Assembly (NCBI GenBank): GCA_023382795.1
Contig: JAHDWT010000002.1
Span: 1-64,000 of the forward strand
DNA: 64,000 nt
Direction of reading: 5' to 3'
Origin: Candidatus Babelota bacterium
GTDB lineage: Bacteria > Babelota > Babeliae > Babelales > Vermiphilaceae
Positions within the stretch are counted from its first letter, which is position 1, and every line of letters begins with the position of its first letter. The position numbers and the translations under genes were made by a program. Below the pieces are notes generated by a model. It worked only from the letters and a program-made list of their open reading frames with translations. It was not told the origin of the DNA and searched no databases. Positions 1 through 8,890 of the stretch are shown here, in pieces.

Positions 1-74
1 TCGAACCCTCGATGCCCCTTTCAGGACATACACGATTTCCAATCGTGCTCTTTCGACCACTCAGACATCTCTCC
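1..74 (-). tRNA. tRNA-Ser (GGA), 3' end cut by window edge
   Basis: Read on the minus strand, the sequence begins GGAGAGATG at position 74. It has a D-arm, an anticodon stem CACGA/TCGTG around the loop TTGGAAA (anticodon GGA), a long variable arm typical of tRNA-Ser, and a T-loop GGTTCGA. The acceptor 3' strand lies beyond the window start. It begins only 8 nt after the rpsB stop, so it is probably processed from an rpsB transcript. Confidence 0.93.
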
Positions 75-82
75 TTATTGTA

Positions 83-964
83 TTACTCAGCAGCGACACC
101 CGTTTCACTCTGTGCATCTGCGCTTTCAGTAGTACTTGCTTCCGACGCTTGCTTTGTACTTGATTTAGCGGGACGCCCACGGCGAGCACCACTCTTTGCT
201 CGAGCAGCAACTTTTTCTGCGTCTTCTAGTTGTTGATTCGCTTCTTCCTTAGCAGCTGCTGCTTCTTGTGGCTGGCGCTGGTGAGCTTGTTCTTTACCTT
301 CCTTAACTGCATCAGACAAATAGCTCACAATTAAAGAAACTACACGGGGCGAATCATCATTTGCTGGAATTACATAGTTGATACCACTTGGATCTCCGTT
401 CGTGTCAACAACAGCAACAACCGGAATTCCCATCGAAATCGCCTCTTTGATTGCCGAACGTTCTTTGTTAACATCAACAACCACCAAAGCACCGAGCGGC
501 CAAGAAAGCTTCTTAATACCACCTACGCTCTTGGCAAGACGATCAAGCGCTTTGCTGAATACATTGATTTCTTTTTTAGTGTAATGAGGAAATTTATCTG
601 CTTTATTAACGACATCTTCAAAATGAAGAAGTTTTGTGACTGATTTTTTAACCTGCGTATAATTACTTAATATGCCGCCAACCCAGCGATGAGTTACAAA
701 TGGCATATCGAGTGATTCTGCAGTCGAACGGATAGCATTTTGCGCAGACTTCTTGGTACCAACCCAAAGAATGCCCTTACCCTGTCCAGCAATTTCTTTA
801 AGAAATTGCGCTGCGCGGTCCATTTCCAAGGCAGTTTTTGAAACATCAATAAGGTGAACATTATTTCGTTGTCCCCAAATATATCGCTCCATTTTAGGGC
901 ACCAACGTGATGTTTGGTGGCCAAAATGCGCACCAACAGCTATCAATTTTCTTAAATCCATCAT
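83..964 (-). CDS. rpsB: 30S ribosomal protein S2
   Basis: Structural protein of the small ribosomal subunit. The 293-residue product starts with the usual S2 opening (AVGAHFGHQTSRWCPKM) and keeps the NNVHLIDVSKT and GTKKSAQ segments. The S2 fold ends near residue 230; about 60 further residues form a low-complexity Ala/Glu/Lys/Ser tail that makes the protein longer than typical S2 (about 240). Two adjacent ATG codons lie behind a GAGGG ribosome-binding site, and the first fits best. Unlike most bacteria, the next gene is not tsf but a tRNA-Ser; tsf-pyrH-frr lies some 43 kb away in this window. Confidence 0.97.
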   Translation of the reverse strand: MMDLRKLIAVGAHFGHQTSRWCPKMERYIWGQRNNVHLIDVSKTALEMDRAAQFLKEIAGQGKGILWVGTKKSAQNAIRSTAESLDMPFVTHRWVGGILSNYTQVKKSVTKLLHFEDVVNKADKFPHYTKKEINVFSKALDRLAKSVGGIKKLSWPLGALVVVDVNKERSAIKEAISMGIPVVAVVDTNGDPSGINYVIPANDDSPRVVSLIVSYLSDAVKEGKEQAHQRQPQEAAAAKEEANQQLEDAEKVAARAKSGARRGRPAKSSTKQASEASTTESADAQSETGVAAE

Positions 965-1073
965 AATTAAATCCCTCTTGGGTTACTACGGTAATGCCAG
1001 GCCTGACATAACATCAGCTGCCACCCTTTATGGCAAACCGGATTATAAATACGTTTTATAAAAAAGTAGTTCA

Positions 1074-1101
1074 AGTGTAGCAGAAGGTTAGCAAAATGCA
1101 A
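1074..1101 (-). promoter_or_regulatory. Putative rpsB promoter with extended -10
   Basis: On the minus strand, TTGCAT, a 16-nt spacer and TACACT preceded by TGC. It would start a roughly 105-nt rpsB leader. The same TGCTACACT string precedes dnaJ and the hexulose-phosphate-synthase-like gene, which supports it as a real promoter element. Read by eye only. Confidence 0.5.
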
Positions 1102-1104
1102 TTA

Positions 1105-2505
1105 TCATTCCTCATCTGTAACGCCGATCACTTCATTGCTTCCAATGGCAAGATCAAAACGTCTTCCAAGAAGAAACGCAGTAAGAAACCAAAATCCAAT
1201 TACACCCGCAAAGAAAAATGATAAAACAGGCACAAAGAGCGATTGAATCATATTCACGGTAAAATAATTAAACGAAGATCCTGCTGTTTTGGCAAATTTA
1301 CTACCAAAGGCATCAATCCATGATTTCGATTTAAACTTAATTTCTTTAGTTGTAGGAATGTATAATCCTTCACGAACTGGCCAGCTAAAGGCATAATTAA
1401 TAACCTTAGTCCCCACGACGGCCACAACGAGCGCATCAGGACTATAAGTAGCCATGAAATAAAGCAACAGAACCCCTGTTCCCAATGGAATGAGCAACAG
1501 GCAAATACGCTCTCCAAAAACTTTTAATAAGGTACGTGTACCAAAAAATGACAAAATGAATCCGAAAAGATGCATAAAAAACGTGATTTTAAACAAAAAT
1601 CCACTTACTCCAGAAATACTCGTCGCGTTTGATTGAGCAACGCCTAAACGTAGAAGACTAAGCACCTTTGCAACAACTTCGTAGAAAAACACCATCCCAA
1701 AAATACCCAAAACATAGGGGTACCGTAAAAACATCAAAAGACCGGCAAACATACCCGTTTTGTCCTGACCAGTTTTGCTACGTTGCTTTTCAACACGATA
1801 TACCGCCTCATAGCCGTGTAAAAAACGACCAGGAACTACTCGCATCAACAGTAAAATGACACCAGGAACAAGGAGTAACAACAATCCAGATGCACCAAGT
1901 AATAATTGATGATTAACCGTATCCGAAAAAAGTGGATGGCCATTGGCCCCAATTACACCAAGCAGGTACCAGGCAAAGCCCGCAGTGAGCATGCCTCCAA
2001 TTTTTGAAGCCGCAGCAATGAATCCATAATTGTTTTTGGCCGCCTCAGGACTATTAATAGAGTTCGCGAAAGCCCAAAAAACACTCACGATAAATGGAGA
2101 AAATCCCTCTCCATAAAAATAGACCAGCCATCCAAAAATACGAAATGGGCTTGAATCGGTATTACTCAACCCAATTACTGGATTTCCCAAAAAATAGGCT
2201 ATAAGCAATCCAAAAAAACCGAAAATCGCAGTGTAGAGAGCCATGAGCTGGTAACGCCGTATCCGATCGACGAGCTGCGCATATATCAAAATAGCAGGAA
2301 TCAATACTATCATAGCGAGCGCTTGAGCAATGGGAACATATTCACGTCCCACCATGCTCACAAAAATCGAATCTTTAAGATCTTTCACCAAGGTATAAGC
2401 ACCGATGATAAAGAAAAATGCCAATGAAAGAAAAATCAATTTAACGCGTTCATGAGGATCTATCTGAAAGATACCTTTTAACACCGCTTTAATTTTTGAA
2501 CTCAT
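1105..2505 (-). CDS. ATP/ADP-type nucleotide translocase (NTT family), copy 1
   Basis: Polytopic inner-membrane carrier of the AAA/NTT family (TC 2.A.12), known from Chlamydia, Rickettsia and plastids, where it exchanges host ATP for ADP or imports nucleotides. The 466-residue protein is almost entirely hydrophobic helices. It keeps the family signature KDLKDSIF (residues 41-48) in the first helix region, and a late block with VREGLYIPTTKEIKFKSK then GSKFAKTAG, matching the family KE..YIP..EEIK.K.K and GKSGG pattern. Start: ATG after AGGGG/AAGGA. A second NTT gene lies directly upstream on the same strand, separated by a terminator. Which nucleotide is carried cannot be told from sequence alone. 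Confidence 0.9.
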   Translation of the reverse strand: MSSKIKAVLKGIFQIDPHERVKLIFLSLAFFFIIGAYTLVKDLKDSIFVSMVGREYVPIAQALAMIVLIPAILIYAQLVDRIRRYQLMALYTAIFGFFGLLIAYFLGNPVIGLSNTDSSPFRIFGWLVYFYGEGFSPFIVSVFWAFANSINSPEAAKNNYGFIAAASKIGGMLTAGFAWYLLGVIGANGHPLFSDTVNHQLLLGASGLLLLLVPGVILLLMRVVPGRFLHGYEAVYRVEKQRSKTGQDKTGMFAGLLMFLRYPYVLGIFGMVFFYEVVAKVLSLLRLGVAQSNATSISGVSGFLFKITFFMHLFGFILSFFGTRTLLKVFGERICLLLIPLGTGVLLLYFMATYSPDALVVAVVGTKVINYAFSWPVREGLYIPTTKEIKFKSKSWIDAFGSKFAKTAGSSFNYFTVNMIQSLFVPVLSFFFAGVIGFWFLTAFLLGRRFDLAIGSNEVIGVTDEE

Positions 2506-2592
2506 TCCTTGTCCCCTAGCAAATTACGTGAGATATATAATTGAGTATATGCCCAATGCACGCAGCATTATCCATCTTCAAAAGATCACAAC

Positions 2593-2637
2593 AAAAAGGC
2601 CTTCCAACAACCGAGATAGGTGCTGGAAGGCCTTTTT
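2593..2637 (-). terminator. Rho-independent terminator downstream of NTT copy 2
   Basis: Perfect 14-bp inverted repeat (AAAAAGGCCTTCCA / TGGAAGGCCTTTTT) with a 17-nt loop, ending in a T-run on the minus strand, 26 nt after the stop of the upstream translocase gene. The A/T tracts make it usable on both strands. Confidence 0.85.
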
Positions 2638-2662
2638 GAAATTCATATCGCGCTCAGCCTAC

Positions 2663-4018
2663 TTAACAAATAATCTTATTTGTTTCAATGGCACGAGTAT
2701 ATTTTCTCGCCACAAATAATGCGATAAATAACCATACGACTATCATAAGTAACGACACGCCAGTACTCATATTCAAGAACATACCGAGCCCCAATATTTT
2801 TCCATGACGCCCGATCAAGGTACCACGGAACATATTGACTGCTGAACCGGCTGCTTTCGAACCACGAGAACCAAACATTTCCATCCAAGCTTGTGATTTA
2901 TATTTTGCATCTTTAGATGTTGGAATATAAAGCTGCTTCAATGTTGGCTGATTCAACGCATAATTAACTGCTTTTGAAAGCACCATAATCCAAAATACAA
3001 CTGATAATGTTGGACTTGCCCATAATGATACAACCGCTACTGCAATCAAAATTGGCAACGAAATCAATGACCACGTCATGCCAAGGTAGCGCTGAATATT
3101 ATTAATACCCAATAAAACGCAGATGGTTGCTACAATGCCAACCCATACCGCATAATTTGCCAATACGGTAGCCATATCTTTTTCAGCTGGATAGGCAGCC
3201 TTAACCATCGCCTTGAGTTGAAAATCTAAAATAGTGATAATAACTTCATAAATCGAAATCACTAGGAAAATACCCATAAGATAGCTTTGAGAAATAAGCA
3301 ATTTCAATCCCTCAAAGAACCCTGGCTCCGATTCATGTTCTTTTTGGTCAGCGCTCTCAAAACCAACGAGCTCGCTTGCTGGCACCACATGCATAAATAC
3401 CCACATCAACACTGCCATCAACATCATAAACACACCAGCAATTGCTACGATAGGGGCACTAGTTGCGAAACCAAGTTTATCAGCAGTCAAGAGAAGCGGC
3501 CCGACAATGTTACCGGTTTGACCAAATAGAGCTATGAGAGGGAATCCTCTTTTTGCCGCTTCTGGCTTGGTAATATCGGCCGTGAACGCCCAGAATAGCG
3601 CCACAATCAATGAGCCGAAACTTTCAACATACACATACCACAACCAGCCAAGGATCCTTGTTGGGCTTTCTACCGTGTTGGTAAGACCGTATACCGGGTC
3701 CATGAAAAAATATGCAAAAATTAATGCGATAACACCATAAAGTGTGGTGATCGCATAAAAAACTTTGTGACGAGGAAACGTGTCAATGAGCTTGCCATAA
3801 ATGATGACGAGCGGAACAATAATTGAAAGAGACAGCCATTTAGCCCATGGTTGATAATCGATACCAACCATCGCCGCAAAAATGCTATCCTTAATAGGAC
3901 GAAATGCCCAGTATGTACCAATAACCAAGCCAAAAATTATGCCAAGCATGGCAAACTTTTTGACCTCATCCTTACTGTCAAATTTACCCCACATTTTTGA
4001 AGCTATACGACTCAGCAT
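2663..4018 (-). CDS. ATP/ADP-type nucleotide translocase (NTT family), copy 2
   Basis: A 451-residue paralogue of the gene downstream, with the same arrangement of hydrophobic helices. The signature IKDSIF is at residues 42-47, and the late block reads NYALNQPTLKQLYIPTSKDA followed by GSRGSKAAGS. Where the family and copy 1 have an acidic residue (VREGLYIP), this copy has LKQLYIP, so a residue in the transport path may differ. The start at 4018 is chosen over an in-frame upstream ATG at 4066 because AAAGGAAGG sits at the right distance before it. Likely nucleotide exchange or uptake from the host; the substrate is unknown and may differ from copy 1. Confidence 0.88.
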   Translation of the reverse strand: MLSRIASKMWGKFDSKDEVKKFAMLGIIFGLVIGTYWAFRPIKDSIFAAMVGIDYQPWAKWLSLSIIVPLVIIYGKLIDTFPRHKVFYAITTLYGVIALIFAYFFMDPVYGLTNTVESPTRILGWLWYVYVESFGSLIVALFWAFTADITKPEAAKRGFPLIALFGQTGNIVGPLLLTADKLGFATSAPIVAIAGVFMMLMAVLMWVFMHVVPASELVGFESADQKEHESEPGFFEGLKLLISQSYLMGIFLVISIYEVIITILDFQLKAMVKAAYPAEKDMATVLANYAVWVGIVATICVLLGINNIQRYLGMTWSLISLPILIAVAVVSLWASPTLSVVFWIMVLSKAVNYALNQPTLKQLYIPTSKDAKYKSQAWMEMFGSRGSKAAGSAVNMFRGTLIGRHGKILGLGMFLNMSTGVSLLMIVVWLFIALFVARKYTRAIETNKIIC

Positions 4019-4554
4019 ATAACACCTTCCTTTGAAAAAAACATCGCGCAGGTTCTCATACCTCACATGGCATGATACTTTGATGCGCTTAAGTTAATTT
4101 ATTTTCTATGATTTGATTAACATCATATCAAATGATTGGTCATCTGTAAAAAAATAAAGCAATAAAAATAACAATAAAACGGTTATATCTCCCGCAAATT
4201 TTACACCATACCTAAACTCCTTTCAGTAGATTTTGGGAAATATAGTCGATAGGTAGAATGAGCGACAGAGAAAATCATACGCTTATTTGGCATTCTCGGC
4301 AATCCAAACAAATTAATCCGATATGATTTTTTCTACCACCTCAGCATTAACTCTGATTTTTCATGAAAACTTCTGTTCTGGGCTCTCTTGCAAAAAGTTT
4401 TATAGCCCATAAACTTGAATTATGCGGTCAAATTGCCAAAATCCTGGCAATGCATCCTAAAATTTCATTTTTTACTTTACTAAAACATCTACAAAGGGAT
4501 TGATTAACCTGTCCCTCCAATTGACTATCACTACAGGGGAGCGTTAGCTTAGCT
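4019..4554. other. Long intergenic region between divergent NTT and lon genes
   Basis: About 540 AT-rich bases with no recognised gene. It must hold the promoters for both divergent genes. An inverted repeat ATTTGAT/ATCAAAT (4111-4117 and 4127-4133, 9-nt spacer) could be an operator. A 46-codon open frame (4363-4503) is listed separately. No RNA gene, mobile element or CIRCE/HrcA-type heat-shock operator was seen. Confidence 0.6.
4363..4503 (+). CDS. Possible small ORF (46 codons) upstream of lon
   Basis: Open frame of 46 codons in the lon upstream region. The product would be basic and helical, starting MKTSVLGSLAKSF and ending LLKHLQRD. The residue mix looks protein-like, but there is no clear ribosome-binding site before the ATG and no recognised family. 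It could be a small protein, a relic of a longer gene, or chance. Confidence 0.25.
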   Translation: MKTSVLGSLAKSFIAHKLELCGQIAKILAMHPKISFFTLLKHLQRD

Positions 4555-6984
4555 ATGGAAAAAACACTCAGAGAAAATTTTACTGTCGATCCTACCTTTC
4601 TGGCACTATTGCCACTTAAAAATGTGGTTATGCTGCCAAAAAGCATCATCCCTATTATTGTGGGTAGGCCAACTTCAATTCGAGCAACCGAATTCGCATT
4701 AAAAAACAATAAGATTATCTTCATTACCGCCCAAAAAAATGCCGACTGTGAAAATCCAGGCGTAGATGATGTGTTTAATGTCGGCATTAAGGCAACAATT
4801 TTACAAGTTATGCGCATGCCCAATGGCTCCCTAAAGATACTTGCTGAAGGTATCAATCGTGCCCGTATAACAAATGCCGAAGAAGTAGACGGATTTCTAG
4901 GAGTATGGGCTGAAGATCTACCAACCATCAATGGCGCCGACGCCCTGGAAGTGGAAGCATTATGGCGACAACTCAGTGATCTCTACACAGTATATGCCCG
5001 GCTTAATGAAAAGGCTCCAACCGAGCTCATTTCCATGGCAAAGAATCAAGATGATTTTGATTATGTTACAGATACCATTGCCGTACACATTAATTTAGGC
5101 GTTACCGAAAGACAATCTATTCTGGAATCATTAAGCCTTCCAGAACGCATGCTGAGGGTCTGTGGATTTTTGCAACGAGAAATAGAAATTCTCCAAACCG
5201 AACGCCGCATCAGAGGACTCGTGCAAGACCAGGTTGATAAAAATCAACGTGAATATTATCTCACCGAGCAAATGAAGGCCATCCAAAAAGAACTCGGCCG
5301 CGAAGACACCTCTCAAGAAATTCAACACATACGAGAAACCGTAAAAAATCTAGGGCTCAGCCAGGAAGCACAACAAAAGGTAAAAAAAGAGCTAAAGCGC
5401 CTTGAACAAATGCCTCCGCTTTCAGCTGAAGCGACTATTAGCCGTCATTACATCGACTGGGTAATTTCTCTTCCATGGAATAAAACAAGCACCGATTCAA
5501 TTAGCATCACTCAAGCTGAAAAAATCCTTGATCGTAGCCATGCTGGCCTTAAGAAGGCAAAAGAGCGGATCATAGAATTTTTAGCTGCAAAAAAATATTC
5601 CAAAAATCTCGAACGCTCCCCTATTATTTGTCTCGTAGGTCCTCCCGGTGTTGGTAAGACTTCATTGGGAAAATCAGTGGCTGAAAGCCTAGGGCGAGAT
5701 TTTGTACGCATTTCTTTGGGTGGGCTACGCGATGAAGCTGAAATTCGCGGTCATCGTCGTACTTATATAGGAGCTTTACCAGGAAAAATCATCCAGGCCA
5801 TGAAAAAAGCCGAAACTATCAATCCAGTCATATTACTGGACGAGATAGATAAAATGTCACAAGACATCCATGGCGACCCAGCGTCTGCATTGCTTGAAGT
5901 ATTGGACCCAGAGCAAAATAAAACCTTTGCAGACCATTTTTTGGAAATAGAATACGACCTTTCCAAAGTAATGTTCATCGCTACTGCAAATACCATAGAC
6001 GGTATTCCTTATCCGCTACTTGATCGCATGGAGATTATTTCACTATCTGGATACACCGAACAAGAGAAATTCGACATAGCCAAAAACTTCTTAATTCCAA
6101 AAAATCTACACGAATATGGACTTACCAAACAGAAGTTCAAAATTGCTCCAGAGATTATCACTATCCTTATCAATCACTACACCAAAGAAGCTGGCGTACG
6201 GCAACTGGAACGTATTATTGCAAAAATAATGCGTAAGTCTATTCAGGCATTACTTAAAGACCCTCGCACCAAAAGTATTGATGTCACGCCGGACCTTGTT
6301 CGCGAGTGGCTTGGTAACTATAAATTCAAGAAAACTTCACTCGCCTCAACACCGCGTATAGGACTCGCTACCGGTCTTGCTTGGACAGAAGTTGGTGGCG
6401 ATGTACTCGAAATTGAATCAACCGTTCTTCCCGGCAAAGGTGGTCTGACCCTTACTGGGCAACTTGGTGAAGTTATGCAGGAATCAGCCCATGCTGCGCT
6501 AAGCTACATACGTTCAAGAGCCAGTGAACTCGGTCTTAAAAGCTCCTTCTACGCCTCAAAGGACATCCACATTCATATTCCTGAGGGCGCAACCCCTAAA
6601 GATGGCCCTTCGGCTGGTATTACTATGTGCGTTGCACTCATCTCTGCTCTGACACACAAGCCAAGCATTAAACATCTAGCCATGACCGGAGAAGTAACCC
6701 TTCAGGGACGCGTATTAGCTATTGGAGGCATCAAGGAAAAGCTTCTTGCCGCAAAACAACACGGTATGACACGCGTTATTCTTCCTAAGGAAAACCAAGA
6801 CGAGGTACAAGAAGTGCTCAAAGAAATAGATATGACTGGTGTCGAGCTCATATTTGTCTCTACTATGGACGAGGTAGTACGATACGCATTTGGTACTATA
6901 AAATTCGCAAAAAAAATTGAACGTGCTACAAAAGGAAAAGCAAAATTGGATAAAAAGAAAAGCAGCAAATCTCAGAAATCATAA
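4555..6984 (+). CDS. lon: ATP-dependent protease Lon (LonA)
   Basis: Cytoplasmic AAA+ serine protease that degrades misfolded and regulatory proteins. The 809 residues show an N-terminal substrate-binding domain (about 15-210), a coiled middle, an AAA+ module with Walker A GPPGVGKT (362-369) and Walker [11 protein letters not shown], and a C-terminal protease domain. The catalytic Ser is S686 in DGPSAGITM, with Lys K729 in GGIKEK, 43 residues apart as in E. coli Lon (S679/K722). The C-terminus ends in a Lys-rich tail. Start: ATG with AGGGGAG about 13 nt upstream. A strong terminator follows. Confidence 0.98.
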   Translation: MEKTLRENFTVDPTFLALLPLKNVVMLPKSIIPIIVGRPTSIRATEFALKNNKIIFITAQKNADCENPGVDDVFNVGIKATILQVMRMPNGSLKILAEGINRARITNAEEVDGFLGVWAEDLPTINGADALEVEALWRQLSDLYTVYARLNEKAPTELISMAKNQDDFDYVTDTIAVHINLGVTERQSILESLSLPERMLRVCGFLQREIEILQTERRIRGLVQDQVDKNQREYYLTEQMKAIQKELGREDTSQEIQHIRETVKNLGLSQEAQQKVKKELKRLEQMPPLSAEATISRHYIDWVISLPWNKTSTDSISITQAEKILDRSHAGLKKAKERIIEFLAAKKYSKNLERSPIICLVGPPGVGKTSLGKSVAESLGRDFVRISLGGLRDEAEIRGHRRTYIGALPGKIIQAMKKAETINPVILLDEIDKMSQDIHGDPASALLEVLDPEQNKTFADHFLEIEYDLSKVMFIATANTIDGIPYPLLDRMEIISLSGYTEQEKFDIAKNFLIPKNLHEYGLTKQKFKIAPEIITILINHYTKEAGVRQLERIIAKIMRKSIQALLKDPRTKSIDVTPDLVREWLGNYKFKKTSLASTPRIGLATGLAWTEVGGDVLEIESTVLPGKGGLTLTGQLGEVMQESAHAALSYIRSRASELGLKSSFYASKDIHIHIPEGATPKDGPSAGITMCVALISALTHKPSIKHLAMTGEVTLQGRVLAIGGIKEKLLAAKQHGMTRVILPKENQDEVQEVLKEIDMTGVELIFVSTMDEVVRYAFGTIKFAKKIERATKGKAKLDKKKSSKSQKS

Positions 6985-6992
6985 CATGCTTC

Positions 6993-7017
6993 GGGAACCT
7001 TTTAGGTTCCCTTTTTT
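6993..7017 (+). terminator. Rho-independent terminator after lon
   Basis: Stem GGGAACC / GGTTCCC with a 5-nt loop, followed immediately by six T, beginning 8 nt after the lon stop codon. Confidence 0.92.
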
Positions 7018-7024
7018 ATGATGC

Positions 7025-7054
7025 TTGCAATCTACTGATACCCTATTTTAAAAT
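7025..7054 (+). promoter_or_regulatory. Putative promoter of the small lipoprotein gene
   Basis: TTGCAA, 18-nt spacer, TAAAAT, located just after the lon terminator and about 50 nt before the next ATG. It is the only -35/-10 pair seen in this gap. Confidence 0.45.
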
Positions 7055-7106
7055 GAGTGCATCGTCAGAAAAGGGTTTAACTTTTATTTCTCTATAAGGA
7101 GAGCTA

Positions 7107-7484
7107 ATGAAAAAGCTGCTCACCATTGTTGCAGGATGTATACTGCTCATAGCATTACCAGGATGTGAATGCTCCAAGCGGTGCAAACCATGCCCAGCAC
7201 CAAAATGCCCGCCGGCACCTTGTCAAAAACATGACTGCCCAACCAAAAAGATGGGAGATACCGGCACACAAAGCATCAAAAAAACAACCAAAAAATCCGC
7301 AACAACCGTCAAAAAAACCGTACGAAAACCCGCAAAAAATGGCGCCAGTGCACCTAAACCTACCAAACAGATAAATGGCAATGGTAAGCCAGCTGCCACC
7401 CCTAAAACCATGAACGGCAACGGTATGGCAAAGGACATGAAGGATATGATGCCCATGATGCCTGCCGCAGAATCTGCAAAATAA
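7107..7484 (+). CDS. Small Cys-rich, Lys/Pro-rich predicted lipoprotein
   Basis: Family not recognised. The 125-residue product has a signal peptide (KK, then hydrophobic residues 4-18) ending in LPGC, a near-canonical lipobox that would make C20 the lipidated residue. The mature start is dense in Cys (20, 22, 26, 29, 34, 39, 44) with C-x-x-C and C-P pairs. The rest is a flexible Lys/Thr/Ala/Pro stretch with Met-rich NGNGM and MMPMM repeats near the end. Good ribosome-binding site (AAGGAGAG). It has its own terminator. Likely an envelope lipoprotein, disulfide-bonded or metal-binding; paired with the Cys-rich gene downstream. Confidence 0.85.
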   Translation: MKKLLTIVAGCILLIALPGCECSKRCKPCPAPKCPPAPCQKHDCPTKKMGDTGTQSIKKTTKKSATTVKKTVRKPAKNGASAPKPTKQINGNGKPAATPKTMNGNGMAKDMKDMMPMMPAAESAK

Positions 7485-7513
7485 CTAGTTCTTAAACAGA
7501 GTCATATAGTTAG

Positions 7514-7542
7514 AAAACGGGGATCTGATGATCCCCGTTTTT
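7514..7542 (+). terminator. Rho-independent terminator
   Basis: Stem AACGGGGATC / GATCCCCGTT with loop TGAT and a terminal T-run, downstream of the small lipoprotein gene. Confidence 0.92.
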
Positions 7543-7568
7543 GCCTGCCATCTTTTCTCGATCTCATC

Positions 7569-7640
7569 ATGCTGGTTCAAAAAGTGTTTTTACCCTTGTT
7601 TTTTGCGCTTATTACAACGGGCATTATCATCGTGTTTTAA
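7569..7640 (+). CDS. Possible 23-aa hydrophobic micro-ORF
   Basis: ATG-to-TAA frame of 23 codons between two Cys-rich genes. It would encode a single hydrophobic helix starting MLVQKVFLPLFF and ending GIIIVF. Its shape is like bacterial single-pass micro-proteins, but no ribosome-binding site precedes it. Low confidence. Confidence 0.2.
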   Translation: MLVQKVFLPLFFALITTGIIIVF

Positions 7641-7723
7641 TAAATTCTTGCTTTTAAACCCATTCACCTGATAGCATTTCTATTAGAAATATATTGTAAC
7701 CCCTAACTAATGAGGAGAAGCGG

Positions 7724-8119
7724 ATGAAAAAGCTTCAATTGGCTTTACTAGCCTTAATCGCCGGTGGCATGTTTGCTACCAGTGCGGATGCAAGATTCTG
7801 CGGAAAGGCTTGTGCGAAACCAGCTTGTGAAAAACCTTGCAAGCGCAAATGCGTACGCAAATGTGCACGCCCATGCAATGAAGATTGCGTAACAACTTGT
7901 GTTGATCGCGTGGAATCAAGAGAAGGCACCAAATGTGTTAAGGTAGAAGTTCCTGTAACCTATACTCGCGTATGTAAGGATTACACCACAACCTGCACCA
8001 AGAAGTCCTCACGCTGCGACAATGGTTGCTGGGAAGAACAACCATGCAAAGTTCAAGTTCTTTGCAACGGCCAGCATCACAAGACATTAGATGCTAATGG
8101 CAATGATCTTGATGAATAA
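7724..8119 (+). CDS. Exported Cys-rich protein with periodic C-x3-C repeats
   Basis: Family not recognised. The 131-residue product has a signal peptide with an ADA cleavage site at residues 21-23. The mature protein of about 108 residues carries 16 cysteines. Between C26 and C59, nine Cys recur at nearly every fourth residue (26, 30, 35, 39, 43, 47, 51, 55, 59), embedded in Lys/Arg/Pro. A second half (C71-C114) is more evenly spaced. Such density suggests disulfide cross-linking in the envelope, as in chlamydial cysteine-rich proteins, or metal binding; this is inference. Strong ribosome-binding site (GAGGAG). Monocistronic, with a downstream hairpin. Confidence 0.88.
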   Translation: MKKLQLALLALIAGGMFATSADARFCGKACAKPACEKPCKRKCVRKCARPCNEDCVTTCVDRVESREGTKCVKVEVPVTYTRVCKDYTTTCTKKSSRCDNGCWEEQPCKVQVLCNGQHHKTLDANGNDLDE

Positions 8120-8139
8120 TCTCGATCTATAAATAAACG

Positions 8140-8177
8140 TTAAGGAGCCCGCATAAACCGAGCTCCTTAATAGTTTT
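8140..8177 (+). terminator. Hairpin terminator after Cys-rich gene
   Basis: Stem TTAAGGAGC / GCTCCTTAA (8140-8148 and 8162-8170), followed by a short T-rich run. It lies between convergent genes and could serve both. Confidence 0.7.
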
Positions 8178-8197
8178 ATTATGCTTGATTATCGTTC

Positions 8198-8890
8198 TTA
8201 GTCTTTTATATTTTGCATCCGGCGCGCGGCATTAACCATTCCTGTTACTATCTCTTGTATCTGCATAGAAGAACTATCAATAATTATTGCATCGGAAGGA
8301 ATTACCAGTGGCGCAATGGGTCGTGAACGATCGCGATCATCACGCATTTGAAGTTCATGCAGAGCTTGTTCAATAGTCATAAAAATGCCCTGTGCTTCTT
8401 GATCCTTCTGCCAACGTTGCGCGCGAATTTCAGGAGAAGCGGTGAGAAAAAACTTTAGCTCTGCGTAGGGAAACACCACCGAACCGCAATCCCTGCCATC
8501 TACGACAACATCCTGTTCTTGAGCAATACTACGCTGCATCGCAAGGAGACACGCCCGCACATCCATATTTTGGCTAATAATTGAGGCTGCTTGATCTATG
8601 GTTGGTGTCTTAAGAAGAGCATTCAGCATGGTACCTTTATAGGCAATTTGTTCGCGATGTACTGGATCATACGTATAACGGAGCGATTGCACGATGGTGC
8701 ACGGATCAAAACTCAATGCCCCATTATAGATTAACGTATCCAGCGTGTAATCTTGCTCATATAAGAGCACATAGGCAATAGCCCTAAAGAGCATACCCGA
8801 AGCAAGGTAATAAAACCCAAGCTCATGGGCTACCATACGCGCAACAGTTGATTTACCACTCGCTGTTGGCCCATCAATGGTTATAATCAT
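8198..8890 (-). CDS. cmk: Cytidylate (CMP/dCMP) kinase
   Basis: Phosphorylates CMP and dCMP with ATP in pyrimidine nucleotide salvage. 230 residues. The P-loop GPTASGKST is at residues 7-15. The family DGRDCGSVVFPYAELKFFL segment gives the LID/CMP-binding region, followed by ASPEIRAQRW and RDDRDRSR. The ATG overlaps the recJ stop as ATGA, so the two are translationally coupled. Presence of a nucleotide kinase beside nucleotide importers fits a scavenging metabolism. Confidence 0.96.
   Translation of the reverse strand: MIITIDGPTASGKSTVARMVAHELGFYYLASGMLFRAIAYVLLYEQDYTLDTLIYNGALSFDPCTIVQSLRYTYDPVHREQIAYKGTMLNALLKTPTIDQAASIISQNMDVRACLLAMQRSIAQEQDVVVDGRDCGSVVFPYAELKFFLTASPEIRAQRWQKDQEAQGIFMTIEQALHELQMRDDRDRSRPIAPLVIPSDAIIIDSSSMQIQEIVTGMVNAARRMQNIKD

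Noticed and set aside
4428-4931. 167-codon open frame on the minus strand upstream of and inside lon
   Set aside because: It overlaps the lon N-terminus on the opposite strand and has a Ser/Arg-rich, antisense-like composition with no family match; lon is certain.
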